This document shows positions 26,797 to 38,780 of a DNA stretch of 64,000 nucleotides, piece by piece. The stretch's first letter is position 1; each line of letters opens with the position of its first letter. A model generated the notes under the pieces. That model searched no databases, had not been told where the DNA came from, and worked only from the letters and a program-made list of their open reading frames with translations. Source of the DNA: Alligator mississippiensis (taxonomy: Eukaryota; Chordata; Crocodylia; Alligatoridae); contig NC_081835.1 of assembly GCF_030867095.1 (NCBI RefSeq), positions 16,004,501-16,068,500 on the forward strand. Reading direction: 5' to 3'. The position numbers and the translations under genes were made by a program.

Positions 26797-28462
26797 ACAG
26801 ACATGTCTATCAGGAAAAATGGTCCAAGGGATTTAAACCTGGACCGAAGTAAAGGAAAGCATATGATTTCACCAGTGTAATGTTGAAGGTCAAAGCACAT
26901 TGTAGTCTTTGTATCTAGAAATCATAGGGGATCGTGGATGTATATATAGTAAATATACATTGTAATCCATCATCTAATGTAGCTTTCATCTACTGATTTA
27001 ATGCTGTTTAAATGAACTGTTGTGATGTCTTTTTTGCAGAAGATAAGGTTGATATCTAACGATTGTGGTGTTTTCTATTGCTTCCTATCACCTTCCATAT
27101 ATATTTGTGAACAGCAAAGTCCTTAATGGACTTCATGGAGTTTCTGGCACTTCTCCTTTCTGTGGGATAAAAATCATGGTAGGGCTTTTGTTTTAATGTT
27201 TGAAAAGATTTTATTGATTTCCATTTTCATTTCTGTTTGGTAGGAGTAGGAGTTTTATGAGAAAACTGTATAATGACTTGGCTGCTTTAGGGCCTGATAC
27301 AAAATCACATTAGGCTGGGCTCTGCAAGCACTAAAGCAAAAGAAATTTCATTTAAGCAGCCTTTGCGATATCTGAAATACCCTTTGATTATATTACTTTT
27401 CCCTCCTCACTGGATGACCAGACTTATCTATTTGCCAAATAAGCAAATACAAGGAATCTCAGGCTTCACACAAAGATGCATACAGGACTGTAACGCTTCA
27501 CATCAATATTTTTGGAATTCAGGCCAACATTTAATGCTGTCATTTCAAAATCTTTAGAAACAGAGTTTGCAGTATGCTAGCTCTGAACTCTCACATTGAA
27601 ATGCCATTTCCCAGTCTCCTGTCTGCACTGCATGATGGAGTGAACCTCACTCGACTCTATCATTAAGTCAGCCTGCAGTGATTTCAGTGACTTTTGCTCT
27701 CAAAAAGCCTAATCCAGGAATGTATCTGATTCTCTCTTTTGCCTATAAAGCGGATATTTTTAACTTGACTGCACAACAGAGATATTGCAGCATCCCTTGT
27801 CCAGTTGAATTGGACTGGAGACAGTTTTTGAGCTGCTATCCTTAAGGGCAATTTCCTTATAGACACAGAATTGCATTTGCAACTGGGTTTGAAGCAGCAG
27901 TAGTGCCCCATAGTGATCAGTTAGCTAAAGGCACCTGCAGTTCTTTCTAATAGAGCAACAGCACACCCCAGCGGTTAGTCTGTGCAGCGTGAGGACAGCT
28001 CCTGTACTTGTATTTTCCTAGTAACAGTTGGAATGGAAACGCTTGTTGCTTATACATTTCTTCCACCATATTTGCGCATGTTGTCATATCAGTGACACAG
28101 TGATGGGTGAACAAATATGGGCGAAAAGCCTCACCATCATTATCTCAAGGGAAAATGTCAAGCAGTTTAGGGTCCAAATGTAATTTAACAGTTAATAAAG
28201 CAGGAAATTGAACTTTACCTTTGCCCCTAGAACTGTCTTCTTCCCACCCTAGGACACGATTTGGGTACAGTGGTTGGTTGTGGGGAGAATGACAGTGCTT
28301 GAATGACTGACATCTATGCTGTCCACCCTCCATGAAAAGTGCTTCCATCTCCAGCACTGACAGTCCAGCATTTTTCACTAGAACTATACCTGCTTTACCT
28401 TTCGGTCAGTGGGGATCACTGATGCACTGATTTCCTGTTCTTTATTCCTGATCCTAACTTAC

Positions 28463-28775
28463 CTGAATGCACGGAGATGGGCGCCCATGCTGTTTTTCTA
28501 TGTACAGGTTCTGTAAGGTCTCCTCCAAGATGGGAGAACAGGCAGGACTTTGGGATGAGAAGACAAAGATCACTAGGATCTGATCGGACTTTCTGGGGGC
28601 TGAGATAAACTTGTCAAACTCCAAGTCTGTAACAAATGGGATTTTCACAATACACTTGCAGCCTGGTCTAGTGTCTTCTTTGGTCAGCAGCTTCCGAAGC
28701 ACAATAGGGCAGTCAGCCATAGAGGAAGCCCATGCACTGGGAGAGTATTTATCTCCAGCTGCAACAATTTTAACC
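28463..28775 (-). CDS. C3orf20: C3orf20 coding exon 10, start of the C-terminal conserved block
   Basis: A 313-bp exon (phase 2 to 0, 104 full codons). The acceptor is CCACCTTGCAG and the donor is TTCAG|GTAAGT. The conserved block starts at DCPIVLRKLL and runs through TKEDTRPGCKCIVKIPFVTD, FISAPRKSDQILVIFVFSSQ and HGRPSPCIQ. This is the strongest family match in the window: the C3orf20 proteins I know share a CPxVLRKL...KEDTRxGCKCxVK pattern here. The fold and function of the block are unknown to me. Confidence 0.95.
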
Positions 28776-28828
28776 CTGCAAGGTGGATGATATTAATTTT
28801 AGTGAAATAAGAGACTATAAAATGACAT

Positions 28829-29152
28829 AGCGGGTATGTCTACATGTGCACCCCACTGTGCAGTTGGTACTGCGTAGTCATTTATTATTTGCTAAAGTAG
28901 TAGCTTACTGTGCAGCAGCAAGCACTAAATGACTGGGCAGTACCTACTGGAACTGCACAGTCCCAGTGACACATAGGTTGTTTCTGACCCTACTGCACAG
29001 TAGCAACAAGCTATTGTGCAAGTAGCTCATTGATACTGCACAGTACTAGCGGCATCTTGGTTAGTGCCTGCCGATGCTACGTCACTATAGTGATGAGTTA
29101 CATCACCATAGCTCATTGCTATGGCAACATAGCATCTCTTTTAGATGTACCC
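28829..29152. mobile_element. GTCTACA-family MITE, copy D
   Basis: The left end is GGGTATGTCTACATGTGC and the right end TTTTAGATGTACCC, an imperfect terminal inverted repeat. The interior has several CTGCACAGT/ACTGTGCAG palindromic words and GCTATGGCAACATAGC. It starts about 55 bp upstream of the exon 10 acceptor. Confidence 0.75.
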
Positions 29153-29765
29153 AATGTGGAATAGATATTTATGCAATTGAATGAAAGGCTAGGTACTAGT
29201 TAAATGCAGGACACAGTTCTCATGTTTTAAAATGGAGGCTATAGCATGTCTGAAACATTGCAAAGAAAACTGTAGTTGAGAAAAAGTGGGTCACATGGAA
29301 ATCTGACCCTTTAAAAAGTCAAGATTGGACTCATGGGTATTAATCTCCACTCAAGACAGACATGGGCTTTAAAAGCTTTAATCTCAAGATCAGAAACTTT
29401 GCAAAAGAAGTTCCTGGTTCCCCATTTTGCATTTTGATACTGCCTCTACTTAAAGGCACCATACTGCTCCAGATCAAAGGGAGTTTGATCATTGGAGGAG
29501 TCAGAAAATGCACCATGCTTTTCCCATTGCAAGTCATGATCCTTCAGGAATGTGGTGCAAAGAAGCCCTAGAATATAAGTATAATATCAACCTGAGTCAG
29601 TTCACTATGGGAATGATCCTTCATCTCTTCACTGAGGAGTAAATGCACAAAATAGCTGGTAACACTAATGTAAACTTAAACAAGAAAAGAGCAGTATGCT
29701 GAAAAAGAAGGTAAGATGGAGTCTCAATGTGCTCTTTACTTAACCTAAAGAATTAGATACTTAGT

Positions 29766-30212
29766 GGCGTGTCTACACAAGATGTTTATTGAGGAGCTGA
29801 CTAATTAGCTCCACAGTAAATGTCTCAACGTCTACATGTGAGGCCCTATTTGGGGCACGGGAAATGAATAAATTCCACAGTAGGGTAATACCTGTAAATA
29901 CAAGTGCTATCCTGCTATAGAGTTTTTTCTTGTGCAACAGTGCACATGTAGTGTAGTGCCAGCTAGCCCTGTGCTGAAGCACCTCCGTGCCCCGGCCAGA
30001 CCCACCGCAGCACACTGAGCCCGGTCAGAAAAGCCCCAGCCTGGCAGGCTGACCCGCGCCAGGACTGCTCTGATTGGGCTCAATGTGCTGCTGTCAGGGT
30101 GCACGTGTAAGTGTATACCTGGGAGCTTCCTGGGAGCAATAAACCCCGAAGCAACAAGCTCTGGGGTTTATTGCTGCACATTAATGGCACATGTAGATGT
30201 GTCAGTCAGCAG
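29766..30212. mobile_element. GTCTACA-family MITE, copy E
   Basis: The left end is GCGTGTCTACACAAGATG and the right end GGCACATGTAGATGTGTC. The interior is GC-richer, with CCGGCCAGACC. It is longer than copies A and D. Confidence 0.7.
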
Positions 30213-30387
30213 ACTTCTGAAACTGAGAGCACTACACCAAAAAACACCAGGTGAGGATTTGACCCAAAGAATTCAATAAAATTCTGCCAACTGCTTAATT
30301 GATAAAAACAACTTGTAACCCCACAAATCACAAGGACACTCTGTCCTAACCCCCAAGCAGGGAAAGGGAGTGCATTTCCAAGCAAAC

Positions 30388-30643
30388 CTTGGTGCAGGCT
30401 TCGGTCGTGTCATGATAGCCAGGTGAGATCTGCCTTCATCAGCTGCCCTGCTAGAAAGCCTGGAAGATGATGTCTTTTGTTCAGCTTGTCTGCTTGAGGG
30501 TTTTTGAGGTCTTTTTGTATCTGAAGCCACTGAAGCATCCTTTTCTTTCACTCCTTGAGTCCAGGTCTGAGGTGACACTGCCTTTGTTTTGAACTTCATT
30601 TGCTTTGTTCTTTGCAGGACTGGATAGTCTATAGAATATAAAC
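30388..30643 (-). CDS. C3orf20: C3orf20 coding exon 9, low-complexity linker
   Basis: A 256-bp exon (phase 1 to 2, 84 full codons). The acceptor is GGTTGGCAG|G. It opens with LYSIDYP, then becomes a polar linker rich in K, S, T and Q (for example KRPQKPSSRQAEQKTSSSRL), with no recognisable fold and likely disorder. The donor AAG|GTTTGC is weak at positions +3 to +6. It is still favoured because it keeps the frame into exon 10 and no better site follows closely. Confidence 0.88.
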
Positions 30644-30825
30644 CTGCCAACCAAAACCGAAAGCCAACACCTCAGGATTGACTTCTGAGAAATTTTTCTT
30701 AGCTTCAGTTGTAGGGAGAAGAATGTGTTTTCAGTTTTCATGACTCCAACTTCTATCTCTACCAATGGTCAGGAAATGCATGCAATCACAGTGCTTGTTT
30801 GGCCATTCACCTTCAGAGTCTAAGC

Positions 30826-31105
30826 CAGTGATTCTCAACCAGAGTTGCCATGACACCTTGGGGTGCCTTGAGATCTAAGGGATCCACACATACTCTTAGG
30901 TTTACAAATGTGATTCACATGATAGAAAGACTACAACTATGGATTTCTGTTTGAAATGTTTGGGTTTGAGTTATTTGTAACAGAAAAAATGCTGTATTAT
31001 TTTTCTATAGGCAAAAAAGAGTGCAAGCTAAGAGCTGGCATTTTCCAAAGGGTGCCTTGAATATATCTAGAGGTCCCTTGTGTCTAAAAAACTTGAGAGC
31101 CACTA
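30826..31105. mobile_element. Non-autonomous hAT element with 8-bp target duplication
   Basis: The left terminus is CAGTGATTCTCAACC and the right terminus GAGAGCCACTA, inverted with two mismatches. Flanks are GTCTAAGC (30818-30825) and GTTTAAGC (31106-31113), a 7/8 match as expected of an old hAT insertion. It lies in C3orf20 intron 8, 182 bp from the exon 9 acceptor. Confidence 0.8.
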
Positions 31106-31734
31106 GTTTAAGCAGTCATGGAAGCACAATGATTATTCCTGTTTCTGAGAATCTGTGTATGAGTGGCTTAAACTGGCAGCACATACTAGATGCTCTTAGC
31201 TTTTCAAAAATAAGTACACATTGCTCATTCACCCTTGAGTTGCATGATTTTATGAGGTGAAAGTGAGGTTTGTTCATCAGACAAGCCTTTTCAGAGGGGA
31301 AGGGAAACATTTTAATTAGATCTCCAAAGATGAACGGGTCATGGAGGAACTTGTTGGTTCACATAGCTCCTCATACTCTTACTTAAACATGACCAATACT
31401 GTTATTCAATATGGTAAAACATGCGAAAAAAGAACTTCGTGCAGAACTGGGGTTGGGTGTGCAGAGGTTGAAAAGCCAGGACATGTGTAACAAATGTTAG
31501 TCACAGAGGATGTGTCTATCTTCCTAGTTTCTGCCCTTGCTCAGCTATCTTCACCTTCCTCTCAACACCCACTTTGTTCTTTCCTTTTTACTCTGTCTCT
31601 TCCAGGAAGCTGTTCAGGAAAGATCTTTCCCAACTTCTCCACTGTTGCGGTCTTATTACCTCCCCCTTGCTTTAACAGGTGTCTGAGTCAACCTGCAAAG
31701 TTTTGGGGGCAACAATCTGAACTTATTATATCTA

Positions 31735-31941
<207 letters not shown>

Positions 31942-32035
31942 TTAGAACAGTACCTTGCTTCCAATACTTCAAACTCCTAATAACACCAGGACTGACAGGT
32001 TGCTAGTGCAGTAGGTGGGCACCATGCTTGTTGTG

Positions 32036-32095
32036 ATTCAGTCTATAACAGTAAATGACTTGAATCAGTCATGGTTCAAGGTTATATACCCAAGT
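32036..32095 (+). repeat. Left arm of a 60-bp inverted repeat
   Basis: It starts ATTCAGTCTATAACAG and ends TATATACCCAAGT. Its reverse complement occurs at 32505-32564 with one mismatch in 60. The arms are separated by 409 bp of ordinary AT-rich DNA. Confidence 0.92.
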
Positions 32096-32468
32096 CTTAC
32101 ATTAGGAACATCGCTTTTGCCCATTTAGTTGAGAAACTATTCCAAACCGGGGATGACTAGATGGTCCCCTCACACTTATCTTCTCTTCCAATCACTTCCT
32201 TTTCTAATAATACACTCATAATTTTGTAGTGCGCGTGACATGAAAAGTAAATTAGCTAGTTACATTGTTTTCTTGCTGTGCCTCTTTCTTTTCCAATTAC
32301 ATGGGATTCTCAGAATTTTTCTGAATTACTAGGGTTTAACAAACTTGCTCTTTTTACACCTTATTGGAAAGAGACAACTGAAGCATGTTTGTTCCACTAT
32401 TAAACAGTGTGGACACAGGAAGGCTGCAGCCTATTGAATGCAAATATCTCTTGGTAATAATAAGAAAG

Positions 32469-32484
32469 TGTGTGTGTGTGTGTA
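32469..32484 (+). repeat. (TG)n microsatellite
   Basis: About seven TG units just before the right arm of the inverted repeat. Confidence 0.75.
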
Positions 32485-32504
32485 TGCAATGTTCATAATA
32501 TAAA

Positions 32505-32564
32505 ACTTGGGTATATAACCTTGAACCATGACTGATTCAAGTCATTGACTGTTATAGACTGAAT
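32505..32564 (-). repeat. Right arm of the 60-bp inverted repeat
   Basis: It starts ACTTGGGTATATAACC and ends TTATAGACTGAAT, nearly the perfect reverse complement of 32036-32095. It runs straight into an AT-rich palindrome. Confidence 0.92.
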
Positions 32565-32618
32565 ATATATCTAGATATATATCTATATAGATATATATCT
32601 AGATATATATCTATATCA
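32565..32618. repeat. ATATATCTAG palindromic microsatellite
   Basis: Alternating ATATATCTAGATATATATCT and ATATAGATATAT words are self-complementary, able to form hairpins or a cruciform. It directly abuts the 60-bp inverted-repeat arm. Confidence 0.85.
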
Positions 32619-34794
32619 GTTCAATGTGAAGTGATGCCGCCTTGAAGGTTAGCCAGACTGTCCAGCCTCTATGTAAACAGGAGAGATCCTCAACTGGTGT
32701 AAACTAAATTCTAACTATCAGAAGTTGAAAGACCCTTCCAGCTGGAGAAGAGCCTCCAAAGCCCTTTGAAAAATGGAGCTTAATCAGTTTACAAATGGGA
32801 TGCTATTACGTTACTGCATGTGATATCAGGGGCTCAATGGCTCCAGAAGTCCTTTTGAGTCTTGGGTCCTTTATTTCTCTGAAGTCAGTAGAGATGCACT
32901 ATTATGCATGAGATGAGGGTCTGGCTTGTTCTCAGATACAGGAAAATGAAGCTTGCCTTGCACACCTAATCAGAGGGTTTAAGTGGACACTATCAAAGGA
33001 AATGGAACTAAACCTCATCCTGCTAAACAGGTGCCAGCATTTTCCCACCTTTTAATTCCAGTGCTAATCACATGCTCTTCCAGCAAATAAATGTTCTCCC
33101 CAAGACCTCCCTTTTCAGCACTGAGAACCCCAAAGTGAAACTGCTTATAAACTAGAGCATCATCAAACAGGACTTGTAACAAGTAAATGGGATGTCAAAC
33201 ATTTTTTTTCCAGCCTTTGCTACCTAAGTTGTTAGCAGCAAGGAGAAAAATATATGCGTCTGCCACGACCCTTGTATTTTAAGGTGGCAATTGTCTTTCT
33301 TGCATGATGAATAAGCCCTTTTAGTTTATCGGTTTTTAAGAAGTGAAGCAGTAAAACCAAAATGCCACTAGAGACGTCAACGAATTCTAAATGTAAAGGC
33401 TTCCCCAATTAACATCAGATGGTTAAGAAATATGTCATTCACCCAACCTTGTGCAGGCAGCCTTTGGGCTAATAAAGCATCTTAATTGAAAGGTTGTCTG
33501 TCTACAAAAGTGCATCCACTATATAAATATTTAAGAAAGAACCTGGGAATGAGCTCTTACAAGACAGGGCTGCCTTCAAGACAAGTTTCAATATAACTCC
33601 AAGGGGTTACTCTTCAAAGGTCAATGGGAGCCTTGGGAAGCAATTTAAAAAGGTCCAGTGTCGCATATATTTTTAAAATAGGGGGAATACTTTGTTTATC
33701 TACTTCCTCTAAAAATGGTGTTTGCTTTTGCTGATAAGCAAAAAAACCCTGGATAAAAGGATCTGCACGCACAGGGGAGTAAAATGCCATTAGCTCAGAA
33801 TGAAATTCCCGTCAGTATAGAGAGCTTGTATAAGACTTATTCCTGCTGATTGCATGAATTTATCCCATTTACTATAAATATATCCTGTAATCCTCACTCA
33901 TAGCCCTTACACAGGATATCACTCATGCAAGAGACTTGTGTTGGAGGTGGGGCAGTAAATTTTGCTAGCAGTGAATATGAGAGGGTGGATAAAACATGTG
34001 CCATGACTTACGTACACTTCTCTGATCTGGAAACTAGTCTGGGGATTGGAAGAAAACAGCCCATTTCATGAAAATGCTAGGAGCACTATCTGCCATCCAG
34101 TGGAAAAAATTGTAAATTCTTATAGAGGAATTGTTCTGGCGTAGGTTGATTTGGCTGTTGCACCAGATAACCTCAGCAAGACCTATCTTCCATTCAGGAA
34201 CTAGTAAAGTAATCACTATGTTCCTTTATGTAGCCATGTAGGTGGACAACAATAGGATCCTTTGGAAACAAGACTTCTCTAGGAGCTGAAATGTGTGGCC
34301 CCAAGGGGTTTTCCTAGGAACGGATGCAGCAAACGCACTGGTAGAGGCATTTACTGGAGAAGCTATGTTTGTCCAGGGGTCTGAGAGAGAAAAATGGAAA
34401 AAGATCAGCAAAAGAAAAGAAAGCAGCAAGGAAGCGCCTGAAATATGCATAGAGGCTTTTCTGGCCCGCAGAGAAGGAGTGTCTTTGACAGAGAGAGTGC
34501 TAGCTAAAAGAAGCTTATAGCTGTGAACAAAGGACTTCTCCTTTATTAGTCCTCCTTGTCCACAGAAAAGGACTTGGCATATCCTTTGTGAATACAGGAC
34601 TGTATGAAAGACACCCAACTACAAAATTAATTTTCTCTTGGAAACAAACCACAGGGCCCCAGATTTTAGCTAATCAGTTAGTAGGTAAATAAGGTTTAGC
34701 ATTATTGTATTACCCACAGCGCACTAGCCACTTTCCATGCCAGTCGTCATAGGAAGGCTCCCAGTCTAAGAACTGCAAATATATGACATCATGG

Positions 34795-35526
34795 GTGTGT
34801 CTACATGAGATGCTTTACTGTGCAGTAGGTTAGTCTACTGCACAGTAAAGCATCACCATCTACATGTGTTCACATTTACTGTGCAGTAAATTAGTCTACT
34901 GAGCAGTAAGCTACTACCTATACATACAGGTAGTAAACTAACTGTGCAGTAGATACTGCACAGTAAAACACGTGTAGATGCTAGCCAGGAGCAAATTTTG
35001 CTCCCAGTCAGCCTAGCCAGCTGGGGGCCACAGAGCACAGGGAGCTCTCTGTCCACAGCTCCCTGGCTCCCCCCAGAGCTGGATTCCCAGTCGCTGGTTG
35101 CTCCTCAGGGCAGCCAGCTCCACGCAGCTGTATATCCGGATGTGCATGGGGCCAGAAGAACTCTGCCCACTGCAAGGGTCAGATCTCTTGTGGCATCAGG
35201 TCCCTTCCTGATGTGCAAGGGGCCAGGAGACAGCTGCAGCTGGCAGAGCTCTCTTAGCCCCATGCCCACTAAGACCACCCTGTGCCTCTTGCCAGCCCTA
35301 AGGCTAGCGCAGGGAGGGGTAGGGGAAAGAGCATGGAGCTTGCCCTGGCTGCTGCAGGGGGGCAGAGGAGGGTGCAAGCTACTCTATACTGGGCTGCTCC
35401 CATTGGGAGCAAATCTGCTCCCAAGAGAGAGCACGTGTAGACATGCTCCCATGTAGACTTGCTGTGCAGTACTTTTACTGAGCAATAAACCTACTTCAGA
35501 TTAATAGCACATGTAGACGTGTCCCA
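34795..35526. mobile_element. GTCTACA-family MITE, copy F (longest)
   Basis: The left end is GGGTGTGTCTACATGAG and the right end GCACATGTAGACGTGTCCC, a good terminal inverted repeat. The first 180 bp carry ACTGTGCAGTA and CTGCACAGTAAA palindromic words. The middle is GC-rich and flanked by mirrored GGAGCAAATTTGCTCC-like sequence. It gives open frames of 90-150 codons that look spurious (no family motif). Confidence 0.75.
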
Positions 35527-36419
35527 TATACCTTAGAAATAGGCTGCTTATACCTCACTTAGGGGCTTGAGTGTGCATAGGAGTGCACAAGCTAAATCTC
35601 CCCATGTGTCTTTGGACTGTAACCAGAAAGCCAATGTACAGCAATCCTTTAGCTGGTACAGAACTGGCTACCAACTATCATTCCCCACACAGCAATGTAG
35701 GTGATTTTGTCAGGAACAAAGACAAGGCTGGATGACAGCAAGAGATGTATTGTGCTCTAGCTGTCCTCAGCTGACAGAATAACCATGTAGAGCACAACAA
35801 ATACATATGAAGCACAATATGACAAGATAAGCCTCACAGAGGTATCTAGAGCTACCTTTGGCCCTCTCCCCTTTGTACCAAGTGCAAACCCAGCAAAACA
35901 ATTACTTGGATGTGTTGGGTATATCCAAAATGTGGGAGCAAGACTTCTGATGGACTATTTCTCCTTCTGGTCCACCTCATAACCAAAAAGTGCAAAATCA
36001 TATGAAAAAAAATAAAGAAAATGGATGTAAAATAATAGTCCTCCCTTAGAAACTCAACATTTGATATCCCATTTCCCTGCAAATCATTCCTGTGCTAGTA
36101 GAGGAGACCCTGCAGTTACTATGGGCTTGTGCCTGATGGTGACCAAGAATCTTTGGAAAGCTTGAGGGACGGATGAAGAGATAAATGACAATTTCTAATA
36201 GTCCCTGATGTACAAGCAGGTTTCATGTTTGGTTCAATTTGTCTATATTTTATCACTGCTAACACGTTTGGCTTCAATAAGGTCAATGGAAACAACAATA
36301 TTTTTGTTACCTTTAACATAAAATGGTTGGTTAATGGATTTAAAATTGGTTAGGAGTTAGTGGTGTACTGTTATACCACTGAACCTGATGACATTCATGC
36401 CTCTACAACTGTTCCTTAC

Positions 36420-36551
36420 CCGTTTGTCAACTTTGCATGCATGTGGGCATGCAGATCTTGACAGAGACAGATGGATGGTCTCACCCAAAGAGGTAAAAAA
36501 AACTGTCATGGTGTTTTGACCAAGTACTTTTAGTTTTAGCTGGTCATTTAT
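36420..36551 (-). CDS. C3orf20: C3orf20 coding exon 7
   Basis: A 132-bp exon of 44 codons in phase 0 at both ends. The acceptor is TTTCTTCCTCAG and the donor is CGG|GTAAGG. It contains NDQLKLKVLGQNTMTVFFTS, then LGETIHLSLS, and ends ACPHACKVDKR. This looks like the closing beta-rich part of the FAM194 region. A run of eight T (TTTTTTTT) encodes V-F-F and is a potential polymerase-slippage site. Confidence 0.92.
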
Positions 36552-37016
36552 CTGAGGAAGAAATGGACAGGGTTAATTGAGTCTTAGTTTTCTCTGTCTT
36601 CTTACTATGTGATACTGCAGGAGATTTATACCTATCTATTCACTTGACAGCTCTACAGGTTTATGAAATATTTCTAACAAATCTGGCCATGGTTTGTGAC
36701 TACTTGGAACAAAACTGAGTCCATTTGTCAAACAATGACAGCCATTACATTCAAGAGGTGCCAGAATTCATGTCTGCTCACTTTGATGTGAAACTACTAT
36801 CAATAGTGTCAAAACTGGGACCAAAGTGAACTGGTAGGGGTTCTGCAGAAGGGAGGGAAAATAAATGTGGGAAACTCCTCAAAGTTACAAATTGTGAATT
36901 ACTCACAGATCCTCAAGACTCTTGAATTCTGACACTTACAGCTGCTTCATTAGAGTCTAAACCTATTGAACTGGTGGGTGCTCACACAGAAATAAAATAA
37001 AGGCATGGTGGAAATC

Positions 37017-37239
37017 AGGAGTGGTTAACCTGAAGCCCACGTGCCATACGTGGCATGAGCAGCTTCTCTTTCTGGCATGTGGCTGATTCAGAATGGGACA
37101 GGCAGCACAGTGGGAGATAGGGCAGAGAGCAGAAAGCAAAGCAGCAAATCAGGCAGAAAAAGGGGATCAGAGTGGTGCACAGGGAGGGCTTGGGGCTAAT
37201 TTGTGGCACGCCGTCCCAAAAGGTTAGCCCCCACTGGTA
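37017..37239. mobile_element. hAT-like MITE
   Basis: The ends are CAGGAGTGGTTAACCT and GGTTAGCCCCCACTG, an inverted pair. The interior has GTGGCATGAGCAG and TTTGTGGCACGCC. No clean target duplication is visible. A related copy lies at 56.85 kb. Confidence 0.6.
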
Positions 37240-37942
37240 TAATCATTCTTGAGAGCCCAATGTCAGATACTTTTCCTTCAGTGCAATGATGTTTCTGGTT
37301 TGCAAATATCAAGTTCGTTTTGATCTCAATTGATGCTGAATAATTTGGCTGAGAGTTTTAAAGGCATCTAAGTGAAGCCAAGTTTCCATGAAAAATAGTC
37401 AGAATTAGGCACCCCTATTCTTAGAAAGTTTGATAATCTTAGCTTTTATGCAACATGAAGCTCTTATTCTGGTGACACACAGCTGATTCTAGGAATAAAT
37501 GAAGCTGCAGCCCCTACTTTATCAAGCAATGAGAGAGCTGGAAACTGAGATTGCAAATTCCATTTCTCCAAGATTCTATCACCACAGGCTTGATTACATG
37601 CAGATTACTGCTGGGAGGGCAATACAGCAGTGCACAGGCAACCCAGGAAGTTTTTGGAGAGTACTGGGGACAACTTTCTGGTGCAAGTGCTGGAGCAGCC
37701 AACTAGAGGCCATGCACTTCTTGACCTGCTGCTCACAAACAGGGAAAATTTGGTGGGGAATGTACTGGTGGATGGCAACTTGGGCAGCAGTGACTACAAG
37801 ATGACTGAGTTCAGGATCCTAAGGAAAAGAAAAATGGAGAGCAGCAGAGCAAGGACCCTGGACTTCAGAAAAGCAGACTTCGACTCACTCAGGGAACTCA
37901 TGGGCAAAATCCCCAGGGAAGCCAGACTAAGGGGGAGAGGAG

Positions 37943-38780
37943 TAGGGGGTGTGTGAAGCTTCAGGTGCTGATTCAATTTGGAGAAGATTTGGCCCAATTT
38001 GGAGGCCAAATCACCACATTTGAATTGAACTGGGAGACCAAAAATACTCTCCAAATTGATTCGGACCCTCTGAATCAATTTGGAAAAGATTCAGAAAAAG
38101 ATTTGAAGATTCAGAAGGCAGTCTTTCAGGTGAACAGAAACTGAGAAGAGGGAGGGGGAGCAGTGGGGAAAGACTGACATCTGTAGCTGGCCAGTGGCTG
38201 TGATCTTTCCCTGAGACCCCTTCCCAATCACAGTGCTCTGGAGGAGGGGCATAGAAACAGCAAATAAGCCTCTGTCTGCAGCCTTTCTGTCCCTTTTGTG
38301 AGCTGTTTCTGCCTGGGGAAAAGAGGGGAGGGAGGCTGGCCCAGAAACAGGTGTGTGGGCAGAGATCTAACCAGCACCGGGAAAGCCCCGTTACAGGCTA
38401 TCCCTGCTGTTTCCATCCAAATCTGCCAATACACGTAAGTGACACAAATTTTGCTTTCAGCAGTTTGAGGTATAGTTTCCCAGAAACCCCTATACCTATC
38501 TCCTTGAAACTTGGCAGGCATCATGCCCTCAGAAGGGGCTACCATCCCTGCTGTTTTCATCCAAATCTGCCAAAAAATGACAGTTATAGGTATTTCACTG
38601 ATTCCTCATTATAGTCTATGGCCGAATCACTGAATCTCTCTGAATCAGCACCAAATTTTCCAACCCTGATTCGGCTGAATCAATTCAGGACAGTGATCCA
38701 AATCTCTGAATCAAATCACTGTCCTCCGAATTGGCCGAATCCAAATCTGAATCGAATACTTCTCTATTCACACAGGCCTA
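37943..38780. mobile_element. hAT MITE with perfect 8-bp duplication, nested in CR1
   Basis: The termini are TAGGGGGTGTGTGAAGCTTC and TTCACACAGGCCTA. It is flanked by GAGAGGAG at 37935-37942 and 38781-38788, an exact 8-bp duplication typical of hAT. The ends are rich in GAATC/GATTC words. The middle (38.40-38.58 kb) has a unit related, in reverse orientation, to the minisatellite at 53.7-54.2 kb. No transposase frame was seen. Confidence 0.9.

Noticed and set aside
34998..35456. 152-codon plus-strand open frame
   Set aside because: It lies inside the GC-rich middle of MITE copy F, has no family motif, and overlaps equally long frames on the other strand.
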